From: Spirochaetia bacterium
Lineage (GTDB): Bacteria > Spirochaetota > Spirochaetia > Treponematales > Breznakiellaceae
Assembly: GCA_025997675.1 (NCBI GenBank)
Contig: BNUX01000028.1
Coordinates: 1-31,647, forward strand
DNA: 31,647 bases
Direction of reading: 5' to 3'
Of this stretch, positions 7,483 to 14,887 are shown in pieces. Numbering within the stretch: the stretch's first letter is position 1; the number at the start of each line of letters is the position of its first letter. The notes beneath the pieces were generated by a model. The model was not told the DNA's origin. It did not search any database and saw nothing but the letters and a program-made list of their open reading frames with translations. Position numbers and translations under genes: made by a program.

Positions 7483-9903
7483 TTAGATAACCTGCTCCGT
7501 TCTTGCGATAATATCATCCTGGGTCTGTCGTGACAAGACATTGAAGAAGGCGCTATACCCCGCCACCCGGACGATAAGGTCCTGATGTTTTTCCGGGTGG
7601 ACCTGGGCATCCAACAAGGTCTCCCGGGAAACCACATTGAACTGCACATGGAAGCCGTCGAGCCGGTTAAAAAAGGCATGGAGCAGGAAGATAAGCTTTT
7701 CCCGGTTCTCTTCGGTTTCCAACATTGCCGGGCTTACTTTCTGATTGAGCAAAACACCGCCGGTGATTTCCTTGGTCGGCAGTTTGGATACCGACTTAAA
7801 AACCGCCGTAGGCCCATGCCGGTCCATGCTATGGCTGGGGGAACATCCCTCCGCCAGGGGCTCCCCCGCTTTTCGTCCATCCGGTGTGGCCGTAGTACCG
7901 GCCCCCTGGGGAACGTTCGCCGAAATGGAGGACGTACCGGCATAATAAATACCGCCGATTGGCCCGCGCCCAAACCGGGTATTATGATATTTTTTCATCT
8001 CGTCAATATAGACGTCATAGGCCTCACGCACCAATAGGTCCACGTAATCATCATCGTTACCGTATTTCGGCGCGGCGATGAGGAGTTCCCTGATCCGTTC
8101 GCAATCGCTGCCCGCAAAGTTGTTTTGCAGCGCGTCCCACAACTCTTTTGTGCTGATGGATTTATCTTCGAATACGCATTTTTTTATCGCCGCAAGGCTG
8201 TCCGCAAGGTTTGCAATGCCCACCTGGAGGTCACTGATAAAATCATAAACCGCGCCCCCTTCTTTTAAGTTAAGCCCCCGTTCAATACAGTCGTCACAGA
8301 GCGCGGAACAGAGGATGTCCGCCGTGTCCCGTTCCAGAACCGTATCGGCACAGGAATCAATGATAACACACTGGCGGGTAAACTCACGGACAATTTTATC
8401 CCAGGCCTTTTTTACATCGTCATAATTCTGCCAGGTGGTGAAATGCCCGACACCCTCGCACACTTTTTTGCCGCTTTCAATATCCACACCGTCGTTCATG
8501 GCAATCAATAGGGACTTGGGGAAATTGATGAAGCTCATACCCGTCACCCGGTAGCCCCACTTGCCCGGCACGGCAACTTCCACACAGCCGATGGCGCTGT
8601 AGTTGTAGGCGTCCAGTTTGGCTACCCCCTTTTCCAGGAACGAGGGGATGATGATCTCATCACTGTTAAAGGCGGGCATACCGAAACCGAGGCGCACCAC
8701 TTCTATGCAATCTTCTATAAACTGCGTGTCAAGTTCCTTGTGATACCGTACCGTCAGGTTTGGCTGGGGTAGCCTGGTTTGGGCCACACTTTTCAGAATA
8801 AGAAAGGAAAGGGGATTTACCGCATCCCGTGGTGCGGCGGAATCGTTGTCAAGAATCTGCCCGCCTATGGTAACATTTTGGTACAGGGGACTCCCGGCAG
8901 AAAACCGGGTATGGGACCAGCTTCGTATTTTGTTGATCGTAAAGGTTTTCATCCATAGATTGGTCAGGAGTTCGCAGGCGGATTCTTCAGTAATACGCGC
9001 AGTCTCAATATCTTTTTGATAATAGGGATAGAGATACTGATCCATCCGCCCGTATGAAAGGGAATGACCGTTACTTTCTATTTGAAGGACAAGGTGGACA
9101 AGCCACAGTGCCTGTACCGCTTCATAAAAGGTGTCGGCCCCATTGGCCGGGACCTTTGCAAGCACCCGGGCCATTTCAAGCAGTTCCTTTCGGCGGCCCG
9201 CATCCTTTTCAGATGACGCCATTTTTTCCGCCAGGTCTGCGTACCGCTTTGCAAAGGCAATCACCGCATCCACGACGATGATCACGGCCCGGTAGAAATA
9301 CGATTTATGGAGATTTTTATAGTCCGTAAGATCCAGTCCCTTCAATTTTTCTTCCGCCCGCCGCTTGTAGGTAAGAAGCCCCTCGGCAAGCATACGCTTA
9401 TAATCCACCGCCAGGTGGGCGTCACCGGAAGTGATATTCCCCTCGGCTTTGATGATCCCCAGGTCATAAAAAATCCGCGCAGAAGCGGGCATGGCGGCAA
9501 GGCCCCGGTCTTTTACCGTGTTGTGTTCCCAGAAGGGGGCCATGGTACGAAGGGCTGTTTTGTTTTCTTCCGTTATGTAAAACCGATCTCCATCCCGCTT
9601 ATCAAATTTGTCAAGTTCATCAATGACCCAATCCATAGCGTATTCGGGGAAGATGGGGGCGGAGCGGTTACCGGAAGCCTGATTCCCTGCAATAAGGGTT
9701 TCTTCTTCTATATATATGCTCATCTGTTCAAGGACATTTTTGAGCATCAGCGCCCGCCGTATCGCCAGGGGCTGATCCATATTTTCGCGGTAGGTGGCGG
9801 TGGTTATTTTAGCCCGCTCCACACAAACCCGGGGTTTCGCGTTCAACAGTTCCAGCCGGAACCGGGCCATCCTGCTCGTCAAATTTCCAAAATAGTTACT
9901 CAT
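7483..9903 (-). CDS. Glycyl radical enzyme, dehydratase/eliminase type (PFL-like)
   Basis: An 806-residue oxygen-sensitive enzyme that uses a backbone glycyl radical to break C-O, C-C or C-X bonds. The radical glycine is G782 in RVAGYSAFF near the C-terminus. The thiyl cysteine is C440 with its partner base E442 in SAIGCVEVAVPGK. True pyruvate formate-lyases have two adjacent cysteines instead, so this belongs to the GRE eliminases (glycerol, propanediol, choline, hydroxyproline and relatives). Residue identities do not match a named subtype I can place with confidence. It has a good SD (AAGGAG). Its neighbours are a sugar kinase, an epimerase and a sugar transporter, with the activase encoded divergently at 10994. 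A sugar-derived polyol, cyclitol or sugar acid is the likely substrate (inference). Confidence 0.92.
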   Translation of the reverse strand: MSNYFGNLTSRMARFRLELLNAKPRVCVERAKITTATYRENMDQPLAIRRALMLKNVLEQMSIYIEEETLIAGNQASGNRSAPIFPEYAMDWVIDELDKFDKRDGDRFYITEENKTALRTMAPFWEHNTVKDRGLAAMPASARIFYDLGIIKAEGNITSGDAHLAVDYKRMLAEGLLTYKRRAEEKLKGLDLTDYKNLHKSYFYRAVIIVVDAVIAFAKRYADLAEKMASSEKDAGRRKELLEMARVLAKVPANGADTFYEAVQALWLVHLVLQIESNGHSLSYGRMDQYLYPYYQKDIETARITEESACELLTNLWMKTFTINKIRSWSHTRFSAGSPLYQNVTIGGQILDNDSAAPRDAVNPLSFLILKSVAQTRLPQPNLTVRYHKELDTQFIEDCIEVVRLGFGMPAFNSDEIIIPSFLEKGVAKLDAYNYSAIGCVEVAVPGKWGYRVTGMSFINFPKSLLIAMNDGVDIESGKKVCEGVGHFTTWQNYDDVKKAWDKIVREFTRQCVIIDSCADTVLERDTADILCSALCDDCIERGLNLKEGGAVYDFISDLQVGIANLADSLAAIKKCVFEDKSISTKELWDALQNNFAGSDCERIRELLIAAPKYGNDDDYVDLLVREAYDVYIDEMKKYHNTRFGRGPIGGIYYAGTSSISANVPQGAGTTATPDGRKAGEPLAEGCSPSHSMDRHGPTAVFKSVSKLPTKEITGGVLLNQKVSPAMLETEENREKLIFLLHAFFNRLDGFHVQFNVVSRETLLDAQVHPEKHQDLIVRVAGYSAFFNVLSRQTQDDIIARTEQVI

Positions 9904-9915
9904 GCTGCACTCCTT

Positions 9916-10890
9916 CTAAAATAGTAATTCTGCGGCGCCGATAATGCCAAAGTCATCACCCAGTTCCGCCCCTTTAAAATAAACGGGCATATCGTTTTTA
10001 TTGTACCCGTCAAAAATCTCTTTCATATCCTCAAGGATGGTCGTTTTCTTCCCCCCATCCATAAGCTGCCGGCTCAGTTTTAAGAGGCCGCCGCCGAAGA
10101 CAAAACAATTTATGTTCAGGGTGACGTACAGGTTATAAATCCAAATCCCCAGGTACTTCACCATTTGATCGTAGGCCCGGCGGGCCAGCGCATCCCCTGC
10201 GTTATAAGCGCCCCCCAGGTGGAACAGGGTGATTTTTCCGTCCCCGGCCAGACCGGGCATGATGGAAACCTCACCCTGCGCAATCCACTGTTCAATGTGT
10301 TTGACGATCATGGAGCCGGAACACCACGACATGAGGCAGCCCCGGTTTCCGCAGCCGCACTCCACCCCGTCATCGGGGGTAACGATCATGTGGCCGCTTT
10401 CCCCGGACCAGCCGTAACGCCCCCGGAACAGCTTCCCGCCTATGATGATCCCCGAAGAAATCCCGGTGCTGATGGGGCAGTAGATCATATTGTCAAAGCC
10501 CCGGCCCGCCCCGTGCCGGTGTTCCGCCATCGCCCCGGTATGGGAATCGTTGTCGATAAGCACCCGCATCCCCCCAAGTTTTTCCATCAGGTATGCCCGG
10601 GCAGGGAAGTCGTGAATCTTCGTCAGGTTGCTGGTTTTGATGAGCCGCCCCTCCTCAAAAAGGACGAAGGAGGGCATCCCGATACCAACCCCCCGGATAT
10701 TCTCATTTTGGAGGCCCTCTTCTGCCATAAGGCCCTTGATGTTGCCCGCAATGGTATCAAAAAACTCCTCCGGGCTTGCGGTATCGTCCGAAGGATGGGA
10801 AAGGCGCCGGACTACCCCCCGCTGCCCATTGAAAAGTCCGTAGGCCGTTTTGGTCCCGCCCACATCAATGCCTATGGTATGTAGGTCCAT
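9916..10890 (-). CDS. ROK family sugar kinase
   Basis: A 324-residue ROK kinase that phosphorylates a hexose or hexosamine with ATP in the cytoplasm. The N-terminal phosphate loop is DVGGTKT (9-15). The catalytic aspartate is probably D115 in LIDNDSHTGA. The zinc site is H167 (ESGHM) with the CGCGNRGC cluster (C178, C180, C185). In most ROK proteins the cluster continues with GCLE; here it reads GCLM, a small departure. There is no helix-turn-helix domain, so it is a kinase rather than a NagC/XylR-type repressor. It begins the operon that continues into the GRE. No Shine-Dalgarno precedes the ATG, and the predicted promoter places transcription start at the ATG. Confidence 0.9.
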   Translation of the reverse strand: MDLHTIGIDVGGTKTAYGLFNGQRGVVRRLSHPSDDTASPEEFFDTIAGNIKGLMAEEGLQNENIRGVGIGMPSFVLFEEGRLIKTSNLTKIHDFPARAYLMEKLGGMRVLIDNDSHTGAMAEHRHGAGRGFDNMIYCPISTGISSGIIIGGKLFRGRYGWSGESGHMIVTPDDGVECGCGNRGCLMSWCSGSMIVKHIEQWIAQGEVSIMPGLAGDGKITLFHLGGAYNAGDALARRAYDQMVKYLGIWIYNLYVTLNINCFVFGGGLLKLSRQLMDGGKKTTILEDMKEIFDGYNKNDMPVYFKGAELGDDFGIIGAAELLF

Positions 10891-10896
10891 ATATAC

Positions 10897-10987
10897 AAGG
10901 TACGCCGAAATATTTAGTTTGTCAAGTAAGAAATTTTCTTATTAAAACAAGTAATTTCTTGACATTTTATAAAAGATAGGTGATAAT
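10897..10987. promoter_or_regulatory. Divergent promoter region between ROK kinase and GRE-activase genes
   Basis: Two consensus -35 boxes point outward. On the plus strand TTGACA (10959-10964), 17 bases, then GATAAT (10982-10987). On the minus strand TTGACA (10925-10920), 17 bases, then TACCTT (10902-10897). Both place the start within a base or so of the respective ATG (10994 and 10890), implying leaderless messages. The AT-rich middle holds a near-palindrome (AAGAAA-T-TTTCTT, 10928-10940) suitable for a shared regulator, plausibly the DeoR protein encoded at 11722. Confidence 0.55.
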
Positions 10988-10993
10988 GATAGT

Positions 10994-11725
10994 ATGCCGG
11001 ACAAAGCGCTGCTCTTTAACATTCAGAAATTCAGCCTCCACGACGGTCCCGGCATCCGTACGGCGGTCTTTTTTAAGGGCTGCCCGCTCCGTTGCCGTTG
11101 GTGCGCCAATCCGGAATCCCAGGAAGCAGGTCTTGGAGCCGGCCGCTATTACACGGTGGAGGAGGTCATGGAAACCTGCCTCCAGGATCGCCCCTTCTAC
11201 GAGGAGTCCGGGGGCGGCGTTACCCTTTCCGGCGGTGAAGTGCTTATGCAGGCCGGCTTTGCCACTGCCCTCCTTGACCGCCTTGGTGAAGCAGGCATAC
11301 ACCGGGCTATCGAAACCAGCGCCCTGGCCCCCCCGGCGGTGTGGCAGAAGTTTATCACCCATGTTGACTTCCTCATTATTGATGTGAAGCATTACAACCG
11401 GGAACGCCACATCGAAGGTACCGGTGTTTCCAATGAAACCTGCCTTGCCAACCTGCAAACTGCCCTGGATAACAGTAAAAGTGTTCTCCCCCGTATTCCG
11501 GTTATTCCCGGCTTTAACAACAGCCTTAAAGACGCCGGGGAATTCACCCGCCTTTTTACCGCCATGAGAATATCAAAAATAGAACTCCTCCCCTTTCACC
11601 AATTCGGGGAAAAAAAGTATGCGGATCTGGGGATACCCTATCCCATGCAGGGCGTCCCCCAGCTTCACCGGGAGGATTTGGCACTATACCGGCAGGTTTT
11701 TATTGATAAGGGAATTGAAACATGA
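10994..11725 (+). CDS. Glycyl radical enzyme activating protein (radical SAM)
   Basis: A 243-residue radical-SAM enzyme that installs the radical on G782 of the divergently encoded GRE. The [4Fe-4S] cysteines are C30, C34 and C37 in GCPLRCRWC, the SAM-binding GGE is at 80-82, and the FKGC lead-in is typical of GRE activases. It is short: after NPESQ it passes directly to RYYTVEEV, without the eight-cysteine ferredoxin insertion that activases of most non-PFL GREs carry. In that respect it resembles the pyruvate formate-lyase activase. Its stop overlaps the DeoR start (ATGA). A weak AGGTGA site lies 10 bases before the ATG, but the best promoter predicts a leaderless transcript. Confidence 0.92.
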   Translation: MPDKALLFNIQKFSLHDGPGIRTAVFFKGCPLRCRWCANPESQEAGLGAGRYYTVEEVMETCLQDRPFYEESGGGVTLSGGEVLMQAGFATALLDRLGEAGIHRAIETSALAPPAVWQKFITHVDFLIIDVKHYNRERHIEGTGVSNETCLANLQTALDNSKSVLPRIPVIPGFNNSLKDAGEFTRLFTAMRISKIELLPFHQFGEKKYADLGIPYPMQGVPQLHREDLALYRQVFIDKGIET

Positions 11726-12486
11726 CTGAAAAACAAAATGAGCGCCAGAAAAAAATGCTTGACGCCATCGTTGCTTGCGAGCGTATTGAAGTAGCAAAAC
11801 TCGCGGAACTGCTGGGGGTTTCCAAAGTAACCCTGCGGAAGGACCTGGATCAGTTGAAAAAAAAAGGCATTATATGCTATGAGCGGGGATACGTAAGTCC
11901 CGGGTCCGGCGACGATATCAATAACCGGCTGAGCTACCACTATGAAACCAAACGGAAAATCGCCGGGGCTGCGGCGGAACTGGTAAAGGACGGCGAAACG
12001 GTGATGATCGAATCCGGTTCCTGCTGCGCAATCCTGGCGGAGGAACTGGCTGCCAACAGACGGGATGTACGGATCATCACCAACTCCGCTTTTATCGCCG
12101 CCTATATCCGGCGGCTGCCCTACGCAAAAATGGTACTCCTGGGCGGGGATTACCAGAACGAATCCCAGGTCATGGTGGGGCCCATTGTACGGGCCTGCGT
12201 ACAGGGCTTTTCGGTGGATAAACTTTTCATCGGGACCGATGGTTTTTCTCCGGAGCAGGGCTTTACCGGAAATGATCATCTCCGTTCTGAAACGGTGCGT
12301 GATATGGCGAAACAAGCGGAACGGGTTATCATTCTTACGGAGTCTGAAAAGTTTTCCAAACGTGGCTTGGTCCCCCTGCTGCCCATCAACCGGATAAACA
12401 TGGTGATTACCGATGAAGATGTCCCGGCGGAAAAAGAACGGCTGCTTGGGGAACAGGGAGTTTCGCTGGTAAAGGTAGCACGGTAA
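11722..12486 (+). CDS. DeoR/GlpR family transcriptional regulator
   Basis: A 254-residue repressor with an N-terminal winged helix-turn-helix (about residues 5-58; KLAELLGVSKVTLRKDLDQL contains the recognition helix) followed by a DeoR sensor domain of the sugar-phosphate-isomerase-like fold (about 75-235; ESGSCCAILAEEL and GGDYQNESQVMVGP are its ligand-loop segments). Such proteins sense phosphorylated sugars. It is translationally coupled to the GRE activase (ATGA overlap) and adjoins the divergent promoter, so it probably controls the whole GRE/sugar locus in response to a phospho-sugar made by the ROK kinase. The linkage is inferred from position. Confidence 0.92.
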   Translation: MTEKQNERQKKMLDAIVACERIEVAKLAELLGVSKVTLRKDLDQLKKKGIICYERGYVSPGSGDDINNRLSYHYETKRKIAGAAAELVKDGETVMIESGSCCAILAEELAANRRDVRIITNSAFIAAYIRRLPYAKMVLLGGDYQNESQVMVGPIVRACVQGFSVDKLFIGTDGFSPEQGFTGNDHLRSETVRDMAKQAERVIILTESEKFSKRGLVPLLPINRINMVITDEDVPAEKERLLGEQGVSLVKVAR

Positions 12487-12501
12487 AAATCCCCCTTGTT
12501 T

Positions 12502-13761
12502 TTATTGTTCCATGAGATGGTCAATGCCATAAAAAACATGGTGGGAAAAAACACCAATTCCTATCATTAGGAATGATGCTGCGTAAAACGGAAGCCATGC
12601 GCTGTTTCCGATCATTTCAAAAACAATGCCGTACATGAACTGGCCAAGGGGATTGGTACTCATGCAAAGACATATAACGCAGGAAATAACTTTTCCGGTT
12701 AAATGGGTGGGCGTTAAGATTTGTACGTATGTCATCACCTGAATTTGAAACACGGTTGATAAGGCCACCAATAAACCGCTCCCGATTACTAAGACAATAT
12801 AGATTTCCATTGGCCCGCTCAACGTTTGCAGTGCAATTCCCCCTATAAGCATGGACAACGCGCACCCAATTAAGATAAATGGGCTTGCCGTTGATTTCAG
12901 TTTCTTCGACAATACTCCCGCGGCGAGCCCCCCCAATACCGCGCCGGCGGCTATTACACCCTGGGCGTATCCATATAAGCGGTTGGCAGTATCCGGCGTG
13001 AACCCCAAATGCTGGGTAATTAAAACAGGAAGGCCGATTAAGGTCAACGGAGTTAAAAACAAATTAATGGAAGCAAATAGTATTGATACTTTCCACAGAA
13101 CAGGCCGCTCCTTAAGCATAAAGACAAAACTTTCTTTAAGGTCATTGAATCCGGTACTGAATATATTCCCTGCGAGTTTCCTTTTTTCAAATGGAATATG
13201 AATGAAAATTTCCATTACCGCCGATGCGAAAAAGCAGCCGGTACTTACAAAAAGAACAGGCGTCAATCCGACAACAGAAAATAAAATCCCCCCGATTACC
13301 GGCCCAATCATACTGCCCAGGGAGGTAATCAGATTCACCACGGAATTTCCCTGCATTATGTATTCCGTTTCTACCAGAACAGGTACGCTTGCCTGAACCG
13401 CCGGCTGATATGCCCCCTGAATGCCATACAAAATAATCATGGTGATTGCAATAAGCGGCACAATATCCATTTTCCCCGACAGCACAAAAAACAGGAAAAT
13501 CAGTATTGCGGTGCTAAAATCCAGAACCACCATGATGTTCCTTTTGTTCACGCGGTCCGCAATTATCCCTCCTACCGGATACAGTAAAAGCATGGGGATA
13601 AAAGAACAGGCTAAGACCGTCCCAAATAACACCGCCGAACCTGTTTGATTCAGTAAGTAAAGCGGCAGGGCATACCGTAACATCTGATTTCCAAATATGG
13701 AAATAATCTGGCCTATTACAACAAGTATAAAATCCTTTGAAAACATCGCTTTTTTATCCAT
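12502..13761 (-). CDS. MFS transporter, drug/siderophore exporter-like
   Basis: A 419-residue major-facilitator protein with about twelve hydrophobic segments. The MFS loop-2 signature is visible as GGIIADRVNKRN after the second helix. The overall look (NQMLRYALPLYL at helix 1, GNSVVNLITSLGSMIGPVIGG around helix 5) fits the EntS/macrolide-efflux branch, so it is probably a proton-driven exporter of a small toxic compound. I place the start at ATG 13761 rather than the more upstream in-frame codon, because AAAGGAGG sits just before it. It is convergent with the deoR gene, with a 15-base gap, and is co-regulated with the MarR gene upstream through a shared operator. Confidence 0.88.
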   Translation of the reverse strand: MDKKAMFSKDFILVVIGQIISIFGNQMLRYALPLYLLNQTGSAVLFGTVLACSFIPMLLLYPVGGIIADRVNKRNIMVVLDFSTAILIFLFFVLSGKMDIVPLIAITMIILYGIQGAYQPAVQASVPVLVETEYIMQGNSVVNLITSLGSMIGPVIGGILFSVVGLTPVLFVSTGCFFASAVMEIFIHIPFEKRKLAGNIFSTGFNDLKESFVFMLKERPVLWKVSILFASINLFLTPLTLIGLPVLITQHLGFTPDTANRLYGYAQGVIAAGAVLGGLAAGVLSKKLKSTASPFILIGCALSMLIGGIALQTLSGPMEIYIVLVIGSGLLVALSTVFQIQVMTYVQILTPTHLTGKVISCVICLCMSTNPLGQFMYGIVFEMIGNSAWLPFYAASFLMIGIGVFSHHVFYGIDHLMEQ

Positions 13762-13796
13762 AGTGATTTGGCCTCCTTTTTTATCGTAAAACATAT

Positions 13797-13849
13797 TGTT
13801 TCCCAGGGAACATATTTACCCTATCATGATATTGTTTCCTTGTCAACAA
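13797..13849 (-). promoter_or_regulatory. MFS gene promoter with MarR-type operator
   Basis: On the minus strand TTGACA (13846-13841), a 17-base spacer and TAGGGT (13823-13818) form the likely promoter. The 19-base element at 13831-13849 matches the one in front of the marR gene with 2 differences, and covers the -35 box and spacer. A further half-site TTGTTTCC at 13797-13804 lies in a small TCCC-A-GGGA dyad in the leader. Confidence 0.6.
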
Positions 13850-13859
13850 AAAGCGGGGG

Positions 13860-14333
13860 TTATATTGGCTTGACAGCTATGCCTGATTTTCTTATTTCTG
13901 CGTCCAAATGCCTGTTATACTTTTCCATGAAACTAAGCATGATGTCAAATTGTTTCCCGGTTACCTGCTCAAATACGGATCTATCCCGTTCTAAAAACTC
14001 CTTGTGCAGCGTGTCATGGACTTTGTTAATTCTCTTCCCCTGCGGAGTCAGACTAAAATAAATTTCCTTCTTATTATCCGGCTTCCGGTAACTTTTGATA
14101 AGGCCTTTTTTTATGAGCTTCTTCGTTATTTTACTTATGGCGCCCCGCGTCATATAAAAAGACTCCGCCAGTTTTGTCACGTTGGAATCCCCATTTTTCC
14201 CAATGTATTCGATGCATTGTACTTCAGAAAGCTTATACTCCTTAAGCCGGTCTTCCACCATAGGCTTATTAAGCCAAATCATCTTGTTAAATAAATCCGT
14301 GAAACTCATCATGAACTGTTCTTCTTTGTTCAC
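13860..14333 (-). CDS. MarR family transcriptional regulator
   Basis: A 157-residue winged-helix regulator. After a helical N-terminus, the DNA-binding part runs through DSNVTKLAESFYMTRGAISK (recognition helix) and the wing around YRKPDNKKEIYFSLTPQGK, then a C-terminal dimerisation helix. I place the start at GTG 14333, because GGGAGGA lies 6-7 bases before it; the further upstream GTG would place that ribosome site inside the coding region. It is followed at 98 bases by the MFS gene on the same strand. Matching operators before both genes indicate autoregulation plus control of the exporter, with relief by the exported compound (known behaviour of the family). Confidence 0.9.
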   Translation of the reverse strand: MNKEEQFMMSFTDLFNKMIWLNKPMVEDRLKEYKLSEVQCIEYIGKNGDSNVTKLAESFYMTRGAISKITKKLIKKGLIKSYRKPDNKKEIYFSLTPQGKRINKVHDTLHKEFLERDRSVFEQVTGKQFDIMLSFMEKYNRHLDAEIRKSGIAVKPI

Positions 14334-14367
14334 GGACTGTCCTCCCACTCGTTGACACTTTTACAAC

Positions 14368-14399
14368 AGTATAGTAAATATTTGTTTCCATGTCAACAA
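14368..14399 (-). promoter_or_regulatory. marR promoter and operator
   Basis: On the minus strand TTGACA (14396-14391), exactly 17 bases, then TATACT (14373-14368): a near-perfect sigma-70 promoter. The imperfect palindrome at 14381-14399 (TTGTT-N8-AACAA core) overlaps the -35 box and spacer and recurs in front of the MFS gene. Confidence 0.7.
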
Positions 14400-14444
14400 T
14401 ATAGGGTATTTTTGTGATTTTTCCACCAATATTGGCATTATCCA

Positions 14445-14520
14445 TTGACTGTTGAGGTTGTGTAGTATATATTGAAAAAAATGTATAGAGGCTTGAATTC
14501 TATTAACCTCCTGGGTTAAT
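14445..14520 (+). promoter_or_regulatory. Promoter and operator of the toxin-antitoxin operon
   Basis: TTGACT (14445-14450), 17 bases, TATATT (14468-14473). Downstream in the leader is a 7-bp inverted repeat ATTAACC-TCCTG-GGTTAAT (14502-14520), a suitable operator for the HigA-type repressor. A perfect 10-base palindrome, CCAATATTGG (14426-14435), lies just upstream. Confidence 0.6.
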
Positions 14521-14539
14521 ATATTGACGGGAAACGGAT

Positions 14540-14887
14540 TTGGATATATACTTTAAGAATAAGAAACTTGAAAAAGAATTCAATGAGGGGGTACAGCTCG
14601 AAAAAGTACATGGAGCCATAAGGGCTAAGAAAATTCGTCTGCGTATGACCGAATTACGCGCTGCCGTGAATCTTAAAGATTTCTGGCCGCCAAAAAGCGC
14701 GCCAAGCCGATGCCATGAATTAACGGGGGGAAGCCGAAAGGGGCAGATATCTATGGATTTAGATCATCCTTATCGCTTAATTTTCACCCCCGCCCACAAA
14801 CCAGCCTCAACTGGTGAGGGTGGCGGATTAGATTGGTCCACGGTGACCGCTATCACAATTTTAGGAATAGAGGATACACATGAATAA
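14540..14887 (+). CDS. higB: HigB-like (RelE/ParE superfamily) toxin
   Basis: A 115-residue toxin of the HigB killer branch, whose members act on ribosome-bound mRNA. Family features are visible: the start IYFKNKKLEKEFN, the helix KIRLRMTELRAAVNL, the strands GQISMDLDHPYRLIF, and the C-terminal TAITILGIEDTH. It starts with TTG at 14540, chosen because the protein then begins exactly like its relatives; the ribosome site is weak. It ends 8 bases inside the following antitoxin/peptidase gene, a usual toxin-first HIG arrangement. Toxin activity itself is inferred from family. Confidence 0.82.
   Translation: MDIYFKNKKLEKEFNEGVQLEKVHGAIRAKKIRLRMTELRAAVNLKDFWPPKSAPSRCHELTGGSRKGQISMDLDHPYRLIFTPAHKPASTGEGGGLDWSTVTAITILGIEDTHE

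Noticed and set aside
7479..7679. N-terminal extension of the epimerase gene
   Set aside because: These 67 codons lie inside the GRE coding region in another frame, and the Rossmann fold begins exactly at the ATG at 7478.
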